Shown here: piece by piece, positions 56,997 to 64,000 of the stretch
Layout: every line of letters begins with the position of its first letter
Numbering within the stretch: the first letter of the stretch is position 1
Source: Erythroxylum novogranatense
Taxonomy: Eukaryota; Streptophyta; Magnoliopsida; Malpighiales; Erythroxylaceae
Length of the DNA: 64,000 bases
NCBI GenBank assembly: GCA_029891385.1
Contig: CM057235.1
Coordinates: 12,674,001-12,738,000, forward strand
Reading direction: 5' to 3'
Position numbers and translations under genes: made by a program
The notes under the pieces: generated by a model
What the model saw: the letters and a program-made list of their open reading frames with translations, nothing else
Databases searched by the model: none
Told to the model about the DNA's origin: nothing

Positions 56997-57179
56997 TGTT
57001 GGACCCCACACCCCAATCGTAGGTGTTTGGGGGTTTTAGGCATGTTCTTAGAAACAACAAAACCTTGAGGGGTTGTGAGTTCGATTCCCAAAGAGGAAAA
57101 TACTGATTAAGGTTGGATGCCGCGGTATAACCCGCAAACACACGCCCAAACACCTACGGGTGGGGTGTGGGGTCCAACA
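56997..57179. mobile_element. 183-bp element with 35-bp terminal inverted repeats
   Basis: The arms 56997-57031 and 57145-57179 match at 33 of 35 positions inverted (start TGTTGGACCCCACACCCC). The centre holds 'GAGTTCGATTCCC', close to the RNA polymerase III B box. The right half (57113-57179) is shared with 22535-22616 in another LTR. No clear target duplication. It could be a MITE, a SINE-derived piece or part of the LTR. Confidence 0.65.
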
Positions 57180-59286
57180 GAGGGCGATGCGGGCCAGCCC
57201 GATCCAACGTGGGTCCTACCCGATTCGGCCCAACCCGAACCCTCTTCCTTTCTTTTGTGTATAACTTTTTCATCCGACCTCCGATTGACTTGATTTTCGA
57301 AGCGTCAGATTCCTAAGACATTGGGCTACCTCTCCATGAGAATTTGTGATTTTTTTAAAAAAATTGAAAGTGATGGATTGAATCAAAGTAAAAGGATCGA
57401 TCGAATTGATTATTTTTCGAGACATACTTCAGTGTTTTAGCAATTATTGGATCTATAGAGATCCGAATTGGGTAATTTTAGTGTCTATGGATTCCTAAAG
57501 CATAGAGGAATTTTTTTTCTAAGGAGAGGTTGCCTAGGTTACCCTATGTGGACTGGCTCATTGATCGGGAGCAGTAGACCCGAAGGTATGATTTTAGAAA
57601 AATTTAAATAAGCATAAATCGCGAGTTTAATGATTTTTCGTACGGTTTAAACCTAGGATTTAGTGAATTTAGATATGGGAATGAGTTTGTGATGAAATTT
57701 AGGGAATGATACCGAGATTTTCATGAACATGCATCGTATGTATATGTGCATAAATGAATGATTATAATTTGTGCAAAATTATTAATGTGTGTGCAACGTA
57801 TTGCATAAATGCGTTGTGCAAGTTAAAAGTTCGCAGTCAGGCATTTCCAAAATTTGGAAACAAATGTTAATCTGGAGCATACTGTGAGTAGACCGAGATG
57901 GTCTCATTTCACCTTTTGTTCTGTTTTGTTTCATTTTGTATAAATTGATTGCTAGATGTGATTGATTATATTGGGTTCCGGACAGGAGGTTCGATGATTG
58001 TGATACTAAACTATGTTATAGAAGTGCTACTTGTATGTGAATTTGAGACCTACGTGCCTATGATGTGATTACTTGTGACATATGTGTTGATTGTGATATA
58101 TATATACTGATTGATTGTGGCATATGCGTTTCATACATGAATGCATAATCAGATAATGATAGTTGTGACTGGAGCAGCCACCGATTGGAGCTTTAAGCTT
58201 AACGAGTGTATTTGAGCCTCGAGCTCAACAGTGATCTAGAGCCTCGAGCTCAATGTTTAATGAGCCCTATATGGGATAGTTCAGGCGCTCGTTCACAATA
58301 CCGTAATAATTGGAAAAGTGTCACATGAGTATTTCATATGCATTTGATGAAATATGTTTGAGTGAGTGAAAGGCAAAATGCCTTATGTTTATGTGAAATA
58401 AATATATTCTGAATGTGCACCATATGATTGATGCATTTCAATGCCTAAGTGTATGACAGTTAATGGCTGTTGTGACCAGAGTCGTCACCGATTAGAGCTT
58501 TAAGCTCAACGAGTGAAAATAAGCTTCGAGCTCAAAAGTGATTCAAAGCCTCAGGCTCAACGTTTAATAAGCCATGTGTCCTCCAAACGGATAAGGGATA
58601 GTTATTAATGAGCCCTAAATCCTCAAAACGGATAAGGGACAGTTATTAATGAGCCCTACATGGGATAGTTTAGGCATTCGGTCACAACAAAATAATAAAT
58701 GAAAAGTGAGTCTCATGTGCAATGCATGTGCATGATATGGATGATTAAGTGTAATGAATTATGAATAATGTGAATGTGCAATACTGTAAATGTGTGAATG
58801 TGCAATACTGTGAATGTGTACTGTGAAATAAAGTGAAAGGTGTGAATATTGTGTTGTGTGACTAGGTGAACCATCGATGATGGTCACTCACTGAGTTCGT
58901 AAAACTCACCCAAAATTTGCAATTATTTTTCAGAACTCAGAAGAATACCCCGTTAGACAACGGGCGTATAACAATTGCATGTGAGTGAAAGAAGAGGTCG
59001 GGATCAGTTCGCGTCTGCACTAGTGTCTTCTTATTTCTGTATAAAATTGTGTATTCCAACTTTTGTATAAATAACTAATTGATTTATATTTATGAGAGGG
59101 CCCAAGTGGTCATGGAAATTATTGTTCACTTATGTGATAATTGTCATCCTCACAATGTGTGTGTGTGTTTTTTTTAAATTATGCTGAGTTTTTGACTAAG
59201 TGATGTAGCACGTCACCCTCGCGGGGCACGGACTCAAATATCACCATCGATGTCGAGTTCAGGTCATGCAGGAATGGGGTGTTACA

Positions 59287-59350
59287 ATAGGAGCAATATC
59301 GGTATGAGCCAAATCAACCACCATAGCAAGATGATCAGAAATAGGTGTAA
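59287..59350 (-). pseudogene. LINE endonuclease C-terminal fragment
   Basis: The 64 bp between the solo LTR and the next LTR encode, on the minus strand, 'TPISDHLAMVVDLAHTDIAP'. The SDH motif is the end of the LINE apurinic endonuclease domain. It continues the LINE reading found left of 54718; the rest of the LINE 5' end should lie beyond the next element, outside the window. Confidence 0.82.
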
Positions 59351-60789
59351 TGTTAAGTCATTTAAATTGCATATATTTTGGGTGTAATTATTGTTAAGGT
59401 GTTGAAATTGGTATCCGAATTTAATGGAATTGTTCTATAATTGTTTACAGATGGTTTTCAACACTCTAAGGATGAAAAAGTATAAAAAAGATGCAAAAGA
59501 AGGCTAGAAATCCAAAATTTCCAATATGGACGAAATTCAGAGATTAGGCGTGGTCACGCCTAAGGATGGAATCTGAAATCTGCAGATTTTCCAGAATTTG
59601 TTTCCAATTAAAATATAATCGCCTAAGATCTTCTTGCCCTCTTTCCAAGAAGACTCCTACCGAAATTAGATGTAAACCTGATCTAGACAAAAGGAAGACA
59701 AGATAAGGGAGAGATTGACATCAAATAGAAGATGGATAGTGTTACCGCACATATATATATGTATTAGGGTAAAAGAGGAGGAAAAGGATTAGGCTAGATT
59801 ATCGTAGGTTTTAGATTAGGAATTAAATTGCCGCACCTTTTGTTCTTTTCTTGTCCACGTTTTTGCACTTTTCCAGTAGTATAATCGTAGGTTTAGGGTA
59901 GGCTTTAGGAGTCTTGGACTGCCGCACCTTCAATTTCTTCTTGCTGTCATGTTTTCTGCATAAGTTCAATTAGGGATTTTCGTTATTTTCATTAAAGACC
60001 AGTTATGGAGACTATTTCTTTTGATTTCAATTCAAGTATGAGTAGTTAAAATTTCTTATCTTAGTTGAGAGATCCATGTTACATGTTATTATGGTGAGAT
60101 TTTCTGGATACTTTTTATGATTATTGATGAACATTGAATATCTTCAGATCTATTCTTTCTAAATGGATTTTTTGGTTTCTAGGAGTGCTACTAGAGATTA
60201 ATTGATTCAATCGCTAGGTTAACGAAATATGACGTTCAGTTTCGGTAATCAAAAGTAACAATTAGGATTAACCTCTCTACGTTAGAGTCGGAAAATTCTA
60301 AGAAGATATTCACTTGATTGATTTCATGTCGTACATGTTTATCACTTGTCATTGGTTCTTAATTCTTAATGCTATTATTCAATTTACCTATGATCGTATC
60401 TAGGTTATTGTTTAATAAGATTGCTAGAATAAATATTTCTGGTCATTACACTTAAGAGAAAGTTTCCCCCAATGAATGTTTATTAATAATTGCAATTTTA
60501 TGTCGAGGATCCATAATAGCATGATAACATCAGTGACCGAAACCAAAGTATTTTTCCTATTGAATTTTCAGATTTAACTATTGCTTTTGCTTTGTGATTT
60601 TTCCTTTTGATTTTCTTTTATTGTCGTAATTAAAAAAAACCCTGCTTTACTTTCGTTATTTGTCCCGTTTAAACTAGCTAATCTTTACCTTTAAAGATTC
60701 CTCGTGGGAATGATATCTGCGTACCACTACTACATTAATTTGTTTTAACGAGAGTGAAAATCTTATATATTTGGTTGCAGGCGACAACA
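59351..60789 (+). repeat. 5' LTR of non-autonomous element
   Basis: It starts TGTTAAGTCA and ends GACAACA. The exact end is uncertain by a few bases (PBS at 60801). 'CGTGGGAATGATATCTGCG...TGGTTGCAGG' near its end is the counterpart of the 'GGATCGACAC...CTTGCAG' phrase of the other Athila-like LTRs. Confidence 0.75.
59544..59563. repeat. Perfect palindrome TTAGGCGTG-GT-CACGCCTAA
   Basis: 9-bp arms around GT, 193 bp inside the LTR. Single copy in this LTR. Confidence 0.9.
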
Positions 60790-60800
60790 TCACCTAATTT

Positions 60801-60818
60801 TGGTGCTGTTGCCGGGGA
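60801..60818 (+). promoter_or_regulatory. Primer binding site
   Basis: TGGTGCTGTTGCCGGGGA, two transitions away from TGGCGCCGTTGCCGGGGA, the usual Athila/Tat site (tRNA-Asp, from memory). Confidence 0.82.
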
Positions 60819-60937
60819 ATTTTTTTAACGGTTTTTGTTAGTGATTTTTTTGTTTTTGTTTTCGTTGCGCTTAGTTATCTTGTCTTCTGTTTGTTTCAGT
60901 TTCATAGCTCTTTCTGATTTTTCGATCTTTTAGCAGC

Positions 60938-61777
60938 ATGGCTCACTATTAGTATGCTTTTAATTCTGATTTTTCATATTATCCTTATTATGATAATGAG
61001 TTTCCATCTGTTGCGACTTTCAGGTTTGAGCATCAAGTGGTGGATTTCACACCCTTAACCGTGCCAATACCGAGAGACAACCAACAAGCTAAGGTATGTT
61101 AAGTTTGCTCATTTTTGGGTTGTTCTTCTTGTACGCGTTCCTGTTTGCAAAATACAAAGCATGGATTCACTTCTCCACCAAGTTACTATGAAGAGCAGTC
61201 CTACTTTGAGCCTCCACCTCTACCATTGCCACCATAAGCTAATGATATGTCTTTGGAGGAGATCATAATGATTTTAGAGACGAGGACTCTTCAGTCCCAA
61301 CAGTTTAAACAATCGTATGTGCCTCGACAAAATCTGAATATGACATTAAATGCCGAAGGTAGGTCTTCTTTGAAAACTATGTTGCAAACTTTGACTGCTA
61401 ACACTTTGATGTTTCAGCGGAATACTGAAACAAGTATCCGAAATTTGGAAAATCAACAACGGAATCTGGAAAACTAGCTATGTCAAATTGCAGCTACCGT
61501 TAATCGAATGGAGGTACAAAGTTTTGAAAATTTTCTAGCCTAACCTGAATTGATGCAAAAACGGGTGCTAAACAAGGTGCTTCCGCCTCCTTTTCCAAGT
61601 CGATTTTTCACGGCAAAGACGGAAGAACAAACAGAGTTAGAAGAGGAAGAGATTACAGTTCGAGAAAGGATGGAGGATGTGCAACCTCCTAAGGTAAGTG
61701 AGGCAGTTCATGTTATCGCTAACCAAATTTCGTTTCCTTTTCCTAGTTATTTACAGGCACAAGAAGAAGAAGAATAG
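60938..61777 (+). pseudogene. Gag-like frame of non-autonomous element
   Basis: ATG 60938 opens a frame that carries 'SYYEEQSYFEPPPLPLPP', 'NDMSLEEIIMILETRTLQSQ', 'NTETSIRNLENQQRNLEN' and 'LNKVLPPPFPSRFFTAKTEE', a layout I recall from gag polyproteins of Athila/Tat-type elements between the N-terminal domain and protease. In-frame stops lie at 60950 (TAG), 61100 (TAA), 61235 (TAA), 61475 (TAG) and 61541 (TAA); no frameshift is needed. No zinc knuckle is seen. The frame ends in a Glu-rich stretch at TAG 61775-61777. Confidence 0.65.
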
Positions 61778-63370
61778 GAAGAGCCACAAGAAGTGCAGTT
61801 TTTGGGAGAGCTGTGGGAGCGAGCTGAAAATCGAAGGTAACAAGCAGGATGTTGAGTCTCCACAACCATTGGCGTTACCTTTACAGAGACCATCCTGGTG
61901 TGAGAAAGGCGATGCCCGAAAAGACGAGTGGACATTATAGTATGACTGTGAAGCGATAAAGTTCCACTTATCAGAAGTCATAGAGCATCGTGCTGACAAG
62001 GAGCAGCATTCAAGGGAAGTTGTTCCAGGCCCCTGACGAAGTTTGAACATGTTTCCTATTGGACTCAAGCACCCATTTGATAATGGATGATGAACATATG
62101 CTAAGGGTCCAGCTTATGACCTTTGATAAGCGCTTAATAGGAGGCACCCCATTTTGTATCCTTTCTTTTATGTTTTTAGAAATTTTCTTTTATTTTTATT
62201 TTTTGTTTAATTAAGTTTAGTTAGGAATTTAATTTAATATTTTTTATTCTGCAATTTTAATTTCCATCTTTTCTTAAAAAAAAATGAAATTTCTTTAAGT
62301 TTCTGCCTCCCCTCTTTTTCCTCTTTAGTTTCCCCAAATCCCTTCTCTCATCTTTAATCTCCAGCTTTCGATTCTCTCCACCAACTCATCTTAGTCAATT
62401 AATTTCACCTAATCACTACAACTTCACGCATCTCCCATCTGTCATTGCCCATTCACCTAGCTACCCTCTTTTGTGACTTTGGGTGTTGCGTTAATATCTT
62501 CTTTTGTAGGTTGTCTCCCATAAAATTGGCACAATGTTCGGGAAGAAGAGTGGCTCCCGAAGACTTGCCACGTCCATCTAACTTGCGGTTGACTTTTCTA
62601 CACTACAAATTTGCGGCTCCTTGATTGGGAACTTCGCCAATAGAGAAGCTTTATTTACCTTTTCCTTTATTTTGTTTTTATGCTTCTTTAACATTGACGA
62701 CAATGTTGGTTTAGGTGTGGGGGAGAACTTTAAACTTTTGATGTGGCAAAATTGTGGCTTTTGTGTGAATATTTTTGGATTGTTACGGCTATTTTGTTGA
62801 TTTTTGTATGGAGTTGCATGTTGAGCCATGGCACTTGGTCATATTAGTTTGGATGAAATTGAGGACATGCATGAAATTAATTTGGGCTGAGTAAGTTTTG
62901 AGATGGAACATGTTGATTAATTGCGATAGTTGATCTTATAGACTTAGTCAAAATTCTGACATTAGAGTGAGGAAGTAAATCGTGGAATTAAGGTAAATTC
63001 TTAACTTCAACCTGTGAGTGAGCTTGAGCCTAAATGACATCCTCTTTATGTCATATTATTTGTTTGAATGTGTGATGCTCCTCTAGTCATGTTGCCTTCA
63101 GAACTTGCATGGAACCGGTTTGAGTTTGTTTAATCATATGGGCTATAGAAGTGATTAAGGCCTTCTTTGATTTTACACCATTAGCCTAAAAATTAACCCA
63201 CCTATTCAATTGCCCTTTGCAAACACTTTTGAGCCTTATCCTTGTTCTTCAATTTATCACCTCACATTAAAACCCAAAAACCACATTAGTCGAACCCTAT
63301 CACAAGTTAAATGAAACATTAAGTAAATTGGGACTTTTGTCATCTATTGTGTTCTGAGATATTTTTATAG
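61778..63370 (+). other. 3' non-coding region of non-autonomous element
   Basis: No coding frame. It joins gag to post-pol sequence with nothing of pol between, so the deletion junction must lie near 61780-62120. Confidence 0.55.
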
Positions 63371-63378
63371 GTACTTTT

Positions 63379-63500
63379 ACTCATGCAGAGAAAAAGAAAA
63401 AAAAAGAAAAAAAAAGAGAAGAAGAAAAAAAGAAAAGAAAAGAAAAGAAAGAAAGAAAGAAAGAAAGAAAGAAAAAAAATCCGAAAAAGAAAAAGAGTAT
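63379..63500. repeat. Polypurine microsatellite (GAAA)n/(A)nG
   Basis: About 120 bases of almost pure A/G on +, ending in an eight-unit GAAA run near 63440-63475. Confidence 0.95.
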
Positions 63501-64000
63501 GAGTAGTTGTCTTTTATGTCATATGTTTATCTCAGAATCTGAAATTATATGTTCCTTTTACTTGATGCTTTGTGAAAACTTGTGACGAACCTTTTTATCA
63601 TGCTTTTACCTTACCTATGAACCTAACCCCATTACAACCTTGCATAAAGTCCCCATGATCTATTAGCCTATGTGATCTGAATGAGTGAGAATTGGTGAAA
63701 TTGCAAGCCTATGGTAATGCAACATGATAGAGTGAGATGTGAGCGAAACACCTTACCCGCAAACACTTGAGTGTGAGAGCGAAATCTGTGAGAATAATTC
63801 ACTTTGATTTCATGTTTGCTTTTGAAAAATAATGAATTATTTTGACTTTACTTATTTGCATTGGTGAAAAGCAATTATGATATGTGTTGCAAATTGAATC
63901 TTACTAGTCTAAGTTGATGGATCGTGTGCACTTGATTTCTGAAGGATGAATTGATTGAGTTAATGGTTTGATGTGTTGCTCGAGGGCGAGCAAAGGTTCA
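63501..64000 (+). other. Terminal 3' UTR before expected polypurine tract
   Basis: No ORF. The last 25 bases (TTGCTCGAGGGCGAGCAAAG...) are the phrase that precedes the polypurine tract in the other Athila/Tat-type elements here (9851-9875, 28061-28080). Confidence 0.6.

Larger units (their letters stand above)
54719..59286 (+). mobile_element. Long chromovirus-like solo LTR (4.6 kb), TSD ATAGG
   Basis: It starts TGTAACATTCC (54719) and ends GGGGTGTTACA (59286). A perfect duplication ATAGG lies at 54714-54718 and 59287-59291. The LINE reading continues on both sides, which proves that this block is an insertion. No gag or pol. Contents in order: AT-rich part, four modules of about 185 bp (56200-56865), a palindrome region (56930-56990), an inverted-repeat unit (56997-57179), 'GAGCTTTAAGCTCAACGAG' repeats (58190-58640) and a U5-like end. 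The end matches solo LTR 15168-18033 in inverse orientation. Confidence 0.87.
59351..64000 (+). mobile_element. Non-autonomous Athila/Tat-type LTR element, 3' end outside window
   Basis: 5' LTR 59351-60789, PBS 60801-60818, a decayed gag-like frame 60938-61777, then directly the 3' region ('AAGCGCTTAATAGGAGGCACCCC' type text at 62128, 'GACGACAATGTTGG' then 'GTGTGGGGGAG' at 62695-62725) and at the window edge 'CTCGAGGGCGAGCAAAGGTTCA', which normally precedes the polypurine tract and 3' LTR. No protease, RT, RNase H or integrase is seen. Inserted in the LINE; the left target duplication would be TGTAA (59346-59350). Confidence 0.75.

Noticed and set aside
57070..57090. tRNA gene suggested by GAGTTCGATTCCC
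   Set aside because: Only a B-box-like motif; no acceptor stem, D arm or anticodon arm could be folded around it.
62578..62829. 83-codon minus-strand ORF rich in Lys, Asn and Gln
   Set aside because: Lies in the 3' non-coding region of an LTR element and has no domain or supporting context.

Overview
This is plant nuclear DNA, almost certainly from a eudicot with a large, repeat-rich genome. It is AT-rich and intron-bearing. It is dominated by Ty3/gypsy elements of the Athila/Tat and chromovirus types, Ty1/copia elements, a plant LINE with an RNase H tail, an angiosperm SINE and hAT-type miniature elements. I do not name a species. No prokaryotic, organellar, rRNA or intact tRNA gene was seen.

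Layout. 1-1793: end of a non-coding LTR-like repeat with a palindrome cluster at its edge. 1794-11099: Athila-type gypsy element on +, decayed gag-PR-RT-RH-IN, then an ATHILA ORF-1-like gene in the env position and a 3' LTR. 11100-29900: nested pile. An outer, internally deleted Athila/Tat-type relative (11579-12615 and 26300-28690) is split by a minus-strand element with two LTRs (12616-26299). That element holds a SINE, a 2.9 kb solo LTR with a perfect 5-bp target duplication, and a second long chromovirus-like LTR. 30653-32156: non-autonomous hAT element with an 8-bp target duplication.

32682-51059: the one host gene I can support, on the minus strand. Five exons join in frame with GT/AG sites to about 203 residues of a small plant membrane protein. 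Intron 4 is about 15.9 kb and is filled with transposons: a truncated copia, a degraded Reina-like gypsy, a complete copia (38416-48450, TSD TTATG) that itself holds a gypsy element (39356-44520, TSD TAGTG), and two hAT miniature elements.

51345-64000: a minus-strand LINE lies about 290 bp upstream of the first recognisable exon. It is interrupted by a 4.6 kb solo LTR (54719-59286, TSD ATAGG). After a 64-bp remnant of its endonuclease it is interrupted again by a non-autonomous Athila/Tat-type element that starts at 59351 and runs off the window just before its expected polypurine tract.

The most interesting recurring structure is a set of family-specific short palindromes. They sit about 130-410 bp inside the 5' end of every Athila/Tat-type LTR here, with different bases in each family. 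One family carries a second array just upstream of its env-position ORF. The other main point is the host gene that keeps its splice sites and frame across a transposon-filled intron but has no ATG in the expected place.
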